A stretch of DNA of 64,000 bases from JALYOK01 sp963840785 (GTDB lineage: Bacteria; Pseudomonadota; Gammaproteobacteria; Burkholderiales; JALYOK01): contig CAWJAF010000004.1 in NCBI GenBank assembly GCA_963840785.1, positions 310,001-374,000 of the forward strand, written 5' to 3'. Under the pieces are notes generated by a model. The model saw only the letters and a program-made list of their open reading frames with translations. It was not told where the DNA came from and made no database searches. Below are positions 44,581 to 53,300 of this stretch, one piece after another; the stretch's first letter is position 1, and each line of letters starts with the position of its first letter. The translations under genes and the position numbers were made by a program.

Positions 44581-45496
44581 ATGCAAATCAGAGTATTAGG
44601 CTCCGCAGCCGGAGGCGGATTTCCGCAGTGGAATTGCAATTGCCCGATGTGCGATGGCTTTCGCAAGGGCAAGATTAACGCCAAACCACGCACGCAATCC
44701 TCAATAGCCGTCAGCACCGATAACGTCAATTGGGTGCTATTTAATGCCTCGCCGGATATTCTGACCCAGATTCGCGCTTTTCCCTGCATTACAGCCTGGC
44801 CGCGCTAAGCGCGACACCGGCATCGTCGGCATTATTCTGATGGACGCGCAAATCGATCATACGACCGGCTTGCTAAGCCTGCGCGAAGGCAAGCCGCTAG
44901 AGATTTATTGCACTGACATGGTCCATCAGAAGATATGACTACCGGCAATCCGCTGTTCAATATTCTCGGCCACTATTGCAAGGTGAATTGGCATCAAGTG
45001 CAGCCGCGCGGCGATGGCTTCGCTGTCGCCGGGCGCAGAGCATTTATTGTTCAAGCCGTTTCCGCTTAAAAGCAAAGCGCCGCCCTACTCGCCGCACCGC
45101 AACGATCCGCACGAGGGCGATAATTTGGGTATGCGCGTCACCGATACACGAACCGGCAAGACTTTGTTCTATGCGCCGGGCTTAGGTCAAATCGAACCGC
45201 ATTTGATGTCTCTGATGGCCGATTCCGATTGCCTATTAGTAGACGGCACGACATGGACCGATGACGAAATGATAACCTTGGGCCTGTCCGCCAAGCGCGC
45301 TCAGGATATGGGCCATCTGCCGCAAAGCGGGCCGGGCGGCATGATCGAGGTGTTGCAACCCCTGACCAAGCCGCGCAAAATTTTGATCCACATCAATAAC
45401 ACCAATCCCATTCTCAACGAAGATTCAGCCGAGCGGGCGGAGCTTACTCGCCACGGAATAGAAGTGGCGTATGATGGAATGGAAATCGAACTATAG
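44581..45496 (+). pseudogene. pqqB: PqqB, three frameshifts
   Basis: Starts MQIRVLGSAAGGGFPQWNCN at 44581, the canonical PqqB N-terminus with the CNCPMC zinc motif. The frame switches near 44785 and 45038 (one extra C each) and near 44930. The last part (FKPFPLKSKAPPYSP to GIEVAYDGMEIEL) is clean. The metallo-beta-lactamase-like fold contributes DGTTWTDDEM and HINNTNPIL. PqqB is proposed to hydroxylate the PqqA-derived intermediate. Residual motifs suggest sequence error, since pqqC, pqqD and pqqE are intact. Confidence 0.88.
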
Positions 45497-45505
45497 GGAA
45501 TAGCG

Positions 45506-46252
45506 ATGAGCGCAAACGAATTATTGCCTTGGAGCAGAGAAGAATTCGAGGCCAAGCTCCGCGAAAAGGGCAAGGGCTATCACATCTATCATCCATTCAA
45601 CGTACTGCTGAATTCCGGCAAACTCACTCAGGATCAAGTGCGCAAGTGGGTGGCGAATCGCTTTTTTTATCAGATCAGCATTCCGATTAAAGACGCGGCG
45701 GTGATGAGCAATTGTCCCGACCAAGAAGTCCGGCGCGGTTGGATTCAACGCATCCTCGATCACGATGGTTACGGGGATGACGAAGGCGGTATCGAAACTT
45801 GGATCAAGCTCGGCGAAGCCGTTGGCGTGACTCGCGAGGAAATTACATCACTGAAATATGTTCTGCCTGGCGTGCGTTTTTCCGTCGAGGCATATATTAA
45901 TTTTGCGCGCCAACGTCCTTGGCAAGAATCGGTCTGCTCCTCGCTGACGGAATTGTTCGCACCACATATTCACAAAGAGCGCATCAACACTTGGCCTGAG
46001 CACTATCCGTGGATCAAGGAAGAAGGTTTGTCGTATTTCAAAAAGCGTATCGCTCAAGCGCGCCGCGACGTCGAGCAAGGGCTTGGCATCACGCTGGAGT
46101 ATTTCAACACGCGGCCGCTGCAAGAACGCGCGTTGGACATTCTGCAATTCAAACTCGATGTGTTGTGGTCGATGTTGGATTCCATGGCCTTCAACTATTT
46201 AACGCCGGAACAAATCATGGAGGCCAAGCGTGAACGAAAAGAAGCCGCTTGA
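45506..46252 (+). CDS. pqqC: PQQ synthase PqqC
   Basis: 248 residues with PqqC signatures YHIYHPFNVLLNSGKLT, VANRFFYQISIPIKDAAVM and ESVCSSLTELFAPHIHKERI. It performs the last step, an oxygen-dependent ring closure and eight-electron oxidation, without a cofactor. It starts 9 bp after pqqB and overlaps pqqD by 23 bp. Confidence 0.97.
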   Translation: MSANELLPWSREEFEAKLREKGKGYHIYHPFNVLLNSGKLTQDQVRKWVANRFFYQISIPIKDAAVMSNCPDQEVRRGWIQRILDHDGYGDDEGGIETWIKLGEAVGVTREEITSLKYVLPGVRFSVEAYINFARQRPWQESVCSSLTELFAPHIHKERINTWPEHYPWIKEEGLSYFKKRIAQARRDVEQGLGITLEYFNTRPLQERALDILQFKLDVLWSMLDSMAFNYLTPEQIMEAKRERKEAA

Positions 46253-46526
46253 GTTGACGGACACGATGGAAATTTCTAAGCACTTCCGCTTGCAGTGGGA
46301 AGAGGTGCCGAAAGCCTATGTGTTGCTCTATCCGGAAGGCCGCGTGCAGTTGAACGGTAGCGCCGGAGAAATCATTAAGCGCGTCGATGGCAAAGCAACC
46401 ATCGCTGCGATTGCCGAAGAATTGCAAAAGACATTTAACGAGCCGGACTTGCGCAAAGATGTGCTGGCCGGCCTGGAGATAGCGTATGGAAACGGTTGGA
46501 TCAGAGTTAAACCAAGTGCAGCGTAG
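46230..46526 (+). CDS. pqqD: PqqD peptide chaperone
   Basis: 98 residues from a GTG at 46230, with GGAGG seven bases upstream, inside the 3' end of pqqC. The wHTH-like RiPP recognition fold reads FRLQWEEVPKAYVLLYPEGRVQLN and GEIIKRVDGKATIAAIAEEL. PqqD binds PqqA and presents it to PqqE. It overlaps pqqE by 41 bp; separate rather than fused to pqqC or pqqE. Confidence 0.95.
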   Translation: MNEKKPLELTDTMEISKHFRLQWEEVPKAYVLLYPEGRVQLNGSAGEIIKRVDGKATIAAIAEELQKTFNEPDLRKDVLAGLEIAYGNGWIRVKPSAA

Positions 46527-47664
46527 CGACATTCCCTATCCGCAGTGGCTCAACGTCGAGTTGACCTATCAGTGCCCGTTGCATTGCGTGTATTGCTACA
46601 ACCCGATCGATTACGCTAAGCACGATCAAGAGTTAACGACCGCCGAGTGGGTTCGCGTTCTGACCGAAGCGCGCAAGATGGGCGTGGTGCAATTGGGTCT
46701 GTCCGGCGGCGAACCGCTACTGCGCGATGATCTCGAAGAAATCGTCGGAGAAGCGCATAAACTGGGCTTCTACACGAATTTGCTAACGTCCGGCATCGGC
46801 ATGAACGAGGCACGCATCAAGCGCCTTAAGGACAACGGCCTGGATCACATTCAGGTGTCATTCCAAGATTCGACCAAGGAGATGAACGATTTTCTCTCCA
46901 GCACCAAAACCTTTGATCTAAAGAAAAAGATCGCGCGCATGGTGAAGGAATACGACTATCCGATGGTGTTAAACGTCGTGCTGCATCGAATGAATCTCGA
47001 TCATATCGACAAGATTTTAGGTCTAGCGGAAGAAATGGATGCGGATTATGTCGAGCTCGCCAATACTCAGTATTACGGCTGGAGTTTTCTAAATCGCGAT
47101 CAACTGCTGCCGACCCACGCGCAGTTGGAAAAAGCCGAAGCCTACGTTAACGAATTCCGCAAGCGCATCGGCGACAAGATGAAAATTTTCTTCGTCGTGC
47201 CCGATTACCATGCGACGCGGCCCAAGGCCTGCATGAATGGCTGGGGCAATATTTTCGTCAACATCGCGCCCGACGGCATGGTGCTGCCCTGTCACGAAGC
47301 GCGCATGCTGCCAGGCATCAACTTCCCGAACGTGCGCGACATGGCGCTCGATAAAATTTGGTACGACTCCGACGCGTTCAATATTTATCGGGGCGATAGC
47401 TGGATGAAAGAGCCGTGCCGTTCCTGCCCGGACAAGACTAAAGATTTTGGCGGCTGCCGCTGCCAGGCCTATATGCTGACGCAAGATGCAACGAATACCG
47501 ATCCGATTTGCGACCTGTCGCCGAAACATTATCTGGTGACGGACGCTGTCGCGCAGGCAGAACTTCCCAAACAACATGTTGAAGTTAAGCCGCTTGTATT
47601 TAGACTCAACAAGAATTCGAAAGCGCTGTCGGAGAATCGCGCGCCGGAAGAAGTCAGGCCGTAA
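46486..47664 (+). CDS. pqqE: PqqA peptide cyclase PqqE (radical SAM)
   Basis: 392 residues. The radical-SAM cluster motif Cys30-x3-Cys34-x2-Cys37 lies in YQCPLHCVYCYNP. SPASM auxiliary-cluster cysteines are seen in LPCHEARM, EPCRSCPDKTKDFGGCRCQ and DPICDLSP. It forms the carbon-carbon bond between Glu and Tyr of PqqA. The start overlaps pqqD by 41 bp; a later Met is not compatible with the family N-terminus. Confidence 0.96.
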   Translation: METVGSELNQVQRSDIPYPQWLNVELTYQCPLHCVYCYNPIDYAKHDQELTTAEWVRVLTEARKMGVVQLGLSGGEPLLRDDLEEIVGEAHKLGFYTNLLTSGIGMNEARIKRLKDNGLDHIQVSFQDSTKEMNDFLSSTKTFDLKKKIARMVKEYDYPMVLNVVLHRMNLDHIDKILGLAEEMDADYVELANTQYYGWSFLNRDQLLPTHAQLEKAEAYVNEFRKRIGDKMKIFFVVPDYHATRPKACMNGWGNIFVNIAPDGMVLPCHEARMLPGINFPNVRDMALDKIWYDSDAFNIYRGDSWMKEPCRSCPDKTKDFGGCRCQAYMLTQDATNTDPICDLSPKHYLVTDAVAQAELPKQHVEVKPLVFRLNKNSKALSENRAPEEVRP

Positions 47665-47679
47665 CTACAATCGAATATT

Positions 47680-47714
47680 GCTTGTAGAACCGCATGAACA
47701 GTGGTTCTACAAGC
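47680..47714. terminator. Perfect 12-bp hairpin after pqqE
   Basis: GCTTGTAGAACC (47680-47691) and GGTTCTACAAGC (47703-47714) pair perfectly around an 11-base loop, 16 bp after the pqqE stop and 10 bp from the end of the convergent small membrane gene. Symmetric placement suits a bidirectional terminator, although no long T-run follows. Confidence 0.65.
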
Positions 47715-47723
47715 ACATGCCCA

Positions 47724-47918
47724 TTACGTTTTGCGCCGCACGCCGAGCCAAAAATAAGTTGCAATCGCGCTGCTAACAACCGCAACCAGCGATAACAAAG
47801 GAACATTGCCCGGCTGCGGCATTATCACAATCATCAACGCGGCGAGCGCCGTCACCAATCCGAGCAATCCGAACCCGATCACGAGTGCCCAACGCGCTAA
47901 GATTTCTCCGAAACGCAA
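47724..47918 (-). CDS. Small two-helix membrane protein
   Basis: 64 residues. Two hydrophobic segments (about 9-33 and 39-58) with a Pro-rich turn (MPQPGNVP) and a basic end (GVRRKT). No family recognised. It starts at the base directly before the moaE stop region, so it is probably the last gene of the moaD-moaE transcript, but no link to molybdenum cofactor is evident. Confidence 0.55.
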   Translation of the reverse strand: MRFGEILARWALVIGFGLLGLVTALAALMIVIMPQPGNVPLLSLVAVVSSAIATYFWLGVRRKT

Positions 47919-48374
47919 TTAATTTTTCTTCCAGCGCGCGGCGGCGGCATCGTCCGACTCCCGCGCGTCGACCCAGCGCGCGCCCTTCGCCGTATCTTCT
48001 TTTTTCCAGAATGGCGCTTGCGTTTTCAAGTAATCCATCAAAAATTCACAAGCGGCAAACGCATCGCGGCGGTGTGCACTGCTAACAACCACCAGCACGA
48101 TTTGATCCAGCGGCAACAATCGGCCGACGCGATGCACGATCGTCGCGTCATAAATATCCCAGCGTGACTTCGCTTGCTCGACGATTTCCTCAAGCGCCTT
48201 TTCGGTCATGCCGGGATAGTGCTCCAACGTCATAACGGCAACGTCATCGCCTTCGTTAATATCGCGAACTAAGCCGATGAAACTCGCGATCGCACCAATC
48301 TTCGCGTTGCCTTCGCGTAACGCGGCGACTTCGGCGCTGATATCAAAGTCATGCGTCTGTACGCGAACACCCAT
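47919..48374 (-). CDS. moaE: Molybdopterin synthase catalytic subunit MoaE
   Basis: 151 residues from the ATG at 48374 (MGVRVQTHDFDISAEVAAL), one base after the moaD stop; a longer frame to 48407 only adds moaD sequence. Features: FIGLVRDINEGDDVAVMTLEHYPGM, the HRVGRLLPLDQIVLVVVSSAHR core, and active-site Lys in KTQAPFWKKED. With MoaD it inserts the dithiolene sulphurs into precursor Z. Confidence 0.95.
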   Translation of the reverse strand: MGVRVQTHDFDISAEVAALREGNAKIGAIASFIGLVRDINEGDDVAVMTLEHYPGMTEKALEEIVEQAKSRWDIYDATIVHRVGRLLPLDQIVLVVVSSAHRRDAFAACEFLMDYLKTQAPFWKKEDTAKGARWVDARESDDAAAARWKKN

Positions 48375-48375
48375 C

Positions 48376-48630
48376 TTAGCCTCCCGTGACTGGGGGAAAA
48401 TAGGCAATTTCGTCGCCGTCCTTAATCGACTCGTCCATACCCACCATCGCCTGATTCACCGCGACGCGTAGCGCCTTGCCCGGTGCAAGTTCGGTCTGCC
48501 AATTTGCGCCGCGCTGACGTAGCCACGCGGTAAGCGCGGCGACGTTAGGAATATCACTCGAGAAATCGATTGATTCTTGACCAACCCCTAAAGCTTCCTT
48601 AATGCGGGCGAAATACAAGATTTTTATCAT
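48376..48630 (-). CDS. moaD: Molybdopterin synthase sulphur carrier MoaD
   Basis: 84 residues, ubiquitin-like, ending in the required Gly-Gly (FPPVTGG), which is adenylated and thiocarboxylated. N-terminus KILYFARIKEALGVGQE is typical. It precedes moaE by one base and follows mobB by 21 bp. Confidence 0.95.
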   Translation of the reverse strand: MIKILYFARIKEALGVGQESIDFSSDIPNVAALTAWLRQRGANWQTELAPGKALRVAVNQAMVGMDESIKDGDEIAYFPPVTGG

Positions 48631-48651
48631 GATTGGGTGAGAAATTCGTTG

Positions 48652-49137
48652 CTAAATGGTACGGCAAATAAAGGCAGCGACCTTTGCCGAATCGTTAATG
48701 TTGAGTTGCGGTAAACGAGTGTCGAGTGGCTCGTCGGTCGCAATCGCAATGATGTGTGCGTCGTCGGGAAACAACAACGGCGTCGCCGCCGCGGCACGAT
48801 GTACTTCAATCTTGGTGATCGACGCATGCTTGAACCCCTCGACCAGCACCACATCGCAGGGCGACAGCCGCTTGAGATGATCATCCAGTGTCGGCTCAGT
48901 CTCGCGCCTCAATTCGTGCATCAACGCCCAGCGTTGCTGCGAGGCGACCAATACCTCGGCAGCGCCAGCTGTGCGATGACGGTACGAATCTTTCCCGGGC
49001 TGATCGACATCGAAACTGTGATGCGCGTGTTTGATCAACGATACCCGGAGACCACGCGCAACCAATAGCGGAATAATCGCCTCGATCAATGTTGTTTTGC
49101 CATTGCCGGAGTAACCGGCGAAACCCACTACATTCAT
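48652..49137 (-). CDS. mobB: Molybdopterin-guanine dinucleotide biosynthesis protein MobB
   Basis: 161 residues with P-loop GYSGNGKTTLIEAII and the family segment VSLIKHAHHSFDVDQPGKDSYRHRTAGA. MobB is a GTP-binding helper for conversion of molybdopterin to the bis-MGD form, so the host probably has DMSO-reductase-type enzymes. Upstream of moaD on the same strand; moaA, moaC and mobA are not in the window. Confidence 0.93.
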   Translation of the reverse strand: MNVVGFAGYSGNGKTTLIEAIIPLLVARGLRVSLIKHAHHSFDVDQPGKDSYRHRTAGAAEVLVASQQRWALMHELRRETEPTLDDHLKRLSPCDVVLVEGFKHASITKIEVHRAAAATPLLFPDDAHIIAIATDEPLDTRLPQLNINDSAKVAAFICRTI

Positions 49138-49186
49138 GAACCCACGCGTCGATAAAGTAAGTTAAATACTCGGCTACCTGGATGCC

Positions 49187-49240
49187 AATGCCTGGAGAAC
49201 CGCACTGGGATTGCCTCCTCAGATACCCTCCAGAAAGCAC
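49187..49240. repeat. Partial copy of the AATGCCTGGAGA repeat upstream of mobB
   Basis: AATGCCTGGAGA at 49187-49198 matches the left arm of the perfect hairpin at 41867. A degenerate partner (CCTCCTCAGATACCC) follows about 20 bp later. It lies in the 143-bp gap between mobB and the GGDEF/EAL gene; the mobB promoter must also be here. Confidence 0.5.
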
Positions 49241-49280
49241 CGAGATGCTATCTAGACGTCCATTATAAAGGGGCTGAAGG

Positions 49281-51440
49281 TTATTGTTCGCCAGGGCGAC
49301 CTATAAGGCGTAGTTTCAAATCCACATTGCGTTTGCTTTCGCCATCGTTCGAAAACCATTCTTCCAGCGCGCGCGGACGTTGAACCCAGTTGCCTTGCGC
49401 GTAATCGACTCCTAGATCGAGCAGCTTGCGCATGATCGCGTCGTCTTCGACGAATTCCGCCGTGGTCGTCAAACCCATCGCATGGCCGATATTGTTAATC
49501 GCTTCGACCATGGTCAGATCCATGCGGTTGGTCGCCATGCCTTTGACGAATAAGCCATCGATTTTAATGCCATCAATCGGCAAATGCTTTAGATAATTAA
49601 ATGATGATAGTCCGGCACCAAAGTCGTCAAGCACAAACTTGCAACCAAGCCGTTTGAAGTGTTGAATCAACATCACCGCTTGGGTCAGGTTGCTGATCGC
49701 GGCGGTTTCGGTAATTTCAAAACAAATATTGCGTGGCGGGATATCGAAATGCGTTAGTTGCTCTTGCAAATATATGGAAAATTTTTCGTCGCAAAGCGAT
49801 GCGCCGGATAAGTTAATGGAAAACACCGTCATCAATCCGCCGCGCTGACCTTGCATCAAGCGCCGCAAAACCGAAAAACTTTCCTTGATCACCCATCGAT
49901 CGAGTGCATGCATTTGGTTGAAGCGCTCGGCTGCCGGAATAAACGCCATAGGCGGAATAATTTCACCGTTCTCGCCACGCATCCGTAGCAAAATTTCGTA
50001 GTAGTAGGGATCGCCCTCCTTCGCGCCACGTAACGGCAGAATGGATTGACAATACAGTACGAAACGATCTTCCTGAAACGCGTGGGCAATTCGGGTTACC
50101 CATTCCATCGCGCCAACGCGCGCATTACGCGAAGCATCGTCTTCATTAAATACATAGATGCGATTGCGGCCCAAATCTTTGGCCGTATAGCAGGCGGCGT
50201 CAGCTTGACTCAATAACACGGCCGCACTTTCGCTGACATTGGAAATCATCGCCACACCGATCGAAGCGCCGATCGCAAAAAACTTCTCGCGCCAGGCGAA
50301 GCGAAAATTTTGCACGGTCTCGCGCAATTGCTGCGCAACTTCCACGGCATCGTCTAGCCCACAATTTTCCAGCAGCACGGTAAATTCGTCGCCGCCAATG
50401 CGCGCTAACGTATCGCGCTCACGTATCTTTTGCCGCAATTGATGTGCAATTTGGCGCAACAGCTCGTCGCCTGCGTTGTGACCACAAGTATCGTTGACGA
50501 TCTTGAATTGATCCAGGTCGATGAAGAACAACGAATGCACCTTGCCATGCTGCTGCGAGCTTAACAGCGCGCGTTGTAAGCGGGTTTCAAATTCTCGCCG
50601 ATTGATCAAGCCCGTCAATGTATCGTGGCTCGCCTGATAAGTTATTTGCGCCGTTGCATGATCGACTTTTTCTTGCAGGTTTTCCTGCGCAGCTTTGAGC
50701 GACTGCGCCATCGAGTTAACCCCGCGCGCCAACGCCGACAGCTCGCCGCCGGCGCGATCCGGCAGGTGCACGCTTAAATCGCCTTGCGTGATTTGATCGA
50801 CGGCAGTAACGAGACGTCGAATTGGCCGAGTGATGCCAACGCTCAGACGCAAGGCCAGTAGTCCCGTCAATAAGATTCCGCTCAATACCATCAGCGCACT
50901 GTTGAGCAAGATCTCCTGCTGGCGCTGAACGGTTGTACCCTTACTCATCGTAATATTGACCCAACCAAGTACGGACTTATTCACTTCTCGGGTATGCGGC
51001 GCATCGAACGATTGCTCCGCAATATCGTCGGGGCGCATGCGCGACTGACGAATCGGCTCACTGAAGTACAGCAGCTCTGGATAATCAAGTAGGCCAAGGC
51101 TGACGCCTTTGGGTTTTTCGGTCAAGATTTGGCGCTGCTCCAGATCGCCACTGACCGCCAAAAACTGACCCGCACCATCGGAAATCGTCACTAAGCTCAC
51201 ATCCCCTTCGCGCTTTACTGCATCAGCGAGCTCCTGCAAAATTTCTCGGTTGCGAGTAAACAAAGCGTATTCCGATGCCGGGGCAAGTTGTCGCACTAAG
51301 GCATGACCGCGATCGCGCAACGATTGCTGCACTTCTTCCACGCGCACCTTGGTAAAGTACAGCGCCAGCAGTAAGGAAATAACAATGGGCGGAACAAGCG
51401 CCAACAGCAATACCCGCCATTTGATACTCCAGCCCTTCAT
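49281..51440 (-). CDS. Membrane GGDEF-EAL cyclic-di-GMP protein with HAMP domain
   Basis: 719 residues. Two transmembrane helices (about 8-28 and 178-198) bracket a periplasmic sensor, followed by HAMP (RLVTAVDQITQGDLSVHL) and a coiled linker. GGDEF domain: ARIGGDEFTVLL intact, so cyclase activity is possible. EAL domain: the signature is EIL (YYEILLRM), with downstream SINLSGASL, FEITETAAI, DDFGAGLSSFNYLKHL and KIDGLF retained, so phosphodiesterase activity is plausible. It overlaps the upstream binding-protein-like gene by 4 bp, suggesting that partner as its ligand sensor. Confidence 0.92.
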   Translation of the reverse strand: MKGWSIKWRVLLLALVPPIVISLLLALYFTKVRVEEVQQSLRDRGHALVRQLAPASEYALFTRNREILQELADAVKREGDVSLVTISDGAGQFLAVSGDLEQRQILTEKPKGVSLGLLDYPELLYFSEPIRQSRMRPDDIAEQSFDAPHTREVNKSVLGWVNITMSKGTTVQRQQEILLNSALMVLSGILLTGLLALRLSVGITRPIRRLVTAVDQITQGDLSVHLPDRAGGELSALARGVNSMAQSLKAAQENLQEKVDHATAQITYQASHDTLTGLINRREFETRLQRALLSSQQHGKVHSLFFIDLDQFKIVNDTCGHNAGDELLRQIAHQLRQKIRERDTLARIGGDEFTVLLENCGLDDAVEVAQQLRETVQNFRFAWREKFFAIGASIGVAMISNVSESAAVLLSQADAACYTAKDLGRNRIYVFNEDDASRNARVGAMEWVTRIAHAFQEDRFVLYCQSILPLRGAKEGDPYYYEILLRMRGENGEIIPPMAFIPAAERFNQMHALDRWVIKESFSVLRRLMQGQRGGLMTVFSINLSGASLCDEKFSIYLQEQLTHFDIPPRNICFEITETAAISNLTQAVMLIQHFKRLGCKFVLDDFGAGLSSFNYLKHLPIDGIKIDGLFVKGMATNRMDLTMVEAINNIGHAMGLTTTAEFVEDDAIMRKLLDLGVDYAQGNWVQRPRALEEWFSNDGESKRNVDLKLRLIGRPGEQ

Positions 51441-52453
51441 CGATCATCCTCTGTTATTTGACTTAATTTAGTACGTATCTCCTGGTCGGGCGCGATGAAT
51501 AAGCCAAAGGAACTCGCTACTTGTCGATTCACACTAACGCTCCAATAGATTGGATACTGTGGTGGCGGCAACACGAATTTTCCCTGCGATTGAAGCTTGA
51601 GTACCATCTCAGCGATATGTCGCGCCAAATTTTCCGAGGAGGTAAATACCGCCGCAAGCGCACCGGACTTAACTAATGCCGCTGAAAATGCGATCACCGG
51701 CCGCCGCGAATGGTAGCTTGAAAGTAACATCTTTGGAATCGTTGTGCGATTAAATAGTTCGGCGTCAGGCATTACCAAGAGGAAATCCGCGCGCAAAAAT
51801 AGGCGTCGCAACGTTGGGCCCAGGTCGCTTGGGCGCTCGATCCTTTCGCCTACAAGACTGAATTCTTTCGACCCGGCCTGACGCTCTAATTCTGCCCAAT
51901 AGTAGGCAGACTCTCGACCATGTACGAAACCAAGGCGCGTCTTTCCGGGCAGCACTAAGCGAGCTAGTTCCAGGTGCCGCGAAAGCGGTTGCTCGAGATA
52001 GATCGCGGAATTGTGGCCTGGCGTATCGCCCCGTGGCAAGCGCTCATAAAGCGATCGAGGGATCAGTGTATTGAGCACCGGCGGCTTTACCCGTAGATCG
52101 GCTAATATGCCGGCTGCTCGAGCACCGACGGCAATGGCTACGCTGTAGAAATCGGCGTTTAATATTTCGCGCTCGCCGAGGAGCAATCCTTCGGCAGGAA
52201 GCGTGAAAAGCTTGACGGTCGACGGCGCTTGTTGGGTAACTAAGCGCCTCACCGTATCGGCGACATTACGATAGGTCGGCGTATCTTCGCTAATGACAAT
52301 CGCTATGTTTTGCGCCTCGGCGCCGGGCGCCAACACAAGTTGCGCTAGGCAAAACCAAAACGCCCATATCGTTCGTTCAGCAGCGACCAACGCCATTTTT
52401 ATGGATTGAAAAATTCTTACCAGCCTTAAAAAAATACGACCACTTTGCCGCAA
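51437..52453 (-). CDS. ABC substrate-binding-protein-like periplasmic sensor partner
   Basis: 338 residues. A hydrophobic leader (about 18-47, ending GAEA-QNIAIVISED) is followed by two alpha/beta lobes of the ABC_sub_bind type: YRNVADTVRRLV, VAIAVGARAAGIL, LPGKTRLGFVHGRESAYY, LLVMPDAELFNRTTIPKMLL, RPVIAFSAALVKSGAL. No transporter genes accompany it; instead its stop overlaps the start of the GGDEF-EAL gene (ATGA). It probably binds a small molecule and signals to that protein. A shorter start at 52396 (MALVAAERTIW) is possible. Confidence 0.8.
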   Translation of the reverse strand: MRQSGRIFLRLVRIFQSIKMALVAAERTIWAFWFCLAQLVLAPGAEAQNIAIVISEDTPTYRNVADTVRRLVTQQAPSTVKLFTLPAEGLLLGEREILNADFYSVAIAVGARAAGILADLRVKPPVLNTLIPRSLYERLPRGDTPGHNSAIYLEQPLSRHLELARLVLPGKTRLGFVHGRESAYYWAELERQAGSKEFSLVGERIERPSDLGPTLRRLFLRADFLLVMPDAELFNRTTIPKMLLSSYHSRRPVIAFSAALVKSGALAAVFTSSENLARHIAEMVLKLQSQGKFVLPPPQYPIYWSVSVNRQVASSFGLFIAPDQEIRTKLSQITEDDR

Positions 52454-52602
52454 TTCTTACTTCACTACGGCTTTTTATAATTTATGTTGCTACGTTCGCA
52501 ATTTTTTGTGCACCCAAACAGCCAATTTCACTTTCGTTTGGTCGAACAAACCTCGACGGGCTTGTCATAATAACCTGGAATCTCGATCGGTCTCTTTCTC
52601 CT

Positions 52603-53298
52603 CTATGCTGTCAGCGCATGCCACAGCGCCGTTCCTTTACTTTCCTTAGCAATATTCGCCAATACGCACTCGTGAGCGGCCAATTCCGCATCACTTGCAT
52701 GCCGAATGACGATGTCCGCGACAATCGCGGTTTCACTTTCGTCGTCGCCGTGCGATGCTTCCAAATCCATAATCAAGCTCTCTTGCCCGCGCGTCATCGC
52801 CAAATAAACTTCGCCGAGCAATTCCGCATCGAGCAACGCACCATGCAACGTACGTTTGCTATTGTCGATCTGATAACGATCGCACAATGCATTCAAATTA
52901 TTGCGCCTGCCGGGATGAAGTTCTTTCGCCACGACCAATGTATCGGTCACGCAGCCAGCGTAATTTTGTACAGTCTTGAAACCGGCCAGTCCAAGCTCGT
53001 TATTTAAAAATGCAAGATCGAATGGCGCGTTGTGAATTATCAATTCCGCGCCGGAAATATAGTCGACAAATTCTTTTGCGATCTCGGCGAACTTTGCCTT
53101 ATCAAGTAAAAAATCGTCTTCGATTCCGTGAACTTGCTTCGCCGCTTCGTCGCTCTTGCGCCCTGGATTTAAGTAACGATGAAAGTGATTACCGGTCATG
53201 CGCCGGCTCAAGACCTCAACGCCAGCCAATTCGATTATGCGATGGCCTTGTGCCGGATCAAGTCCCGTTGTTTCCGTGTCGAGAATGATTTGTCGCAT
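52603..53298 (-). CDS. dnaQ: DNA polymerase III epsilon (proofreading) subunit DnaQ
   Basis: 231 residues from the ATG at 53298; the longer frame to 53496 only re-reads rnhA. Exonuclease motifs: Exo I LDTETTGL, Exo II IIHNAPFDLAFLN, Exo III HGALLDAELLGEVYL. It proofreads for DnaE. It begins 2 bp after rnhA, giving the familiar rnhA-dnaQ pair. Confidence 0.95.
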   Translation of the reverse strand: MRQIILDTETTGLDPAQGHRIIELAGVEVLSRRMTGNHFHRYLNPGRKSDEAAKQVHGIEDDFLLDKAKFAEIAKEFVDYISGAELIIHNAPFDLAFLNNELGLAGFKTVQNYAGCVTDTLVVAKELHPGRRNNLNALCDRYQIDNSKRTLHGALLDAELLGEVYLAMTRGQESLIMDLEASHGDDESETAIVADIVIRHASDAELAAHECVLANIAKESKGTALWHALTA

Positions 53299-53300
53299 GA

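Noticed and set aside
34400..45100. Programmed ribosomal frameshifting in several genes
   Set aside because: Too many sites, mostly +1 and lacking a common slippery motif or downstream structure; sequence error explains them better.
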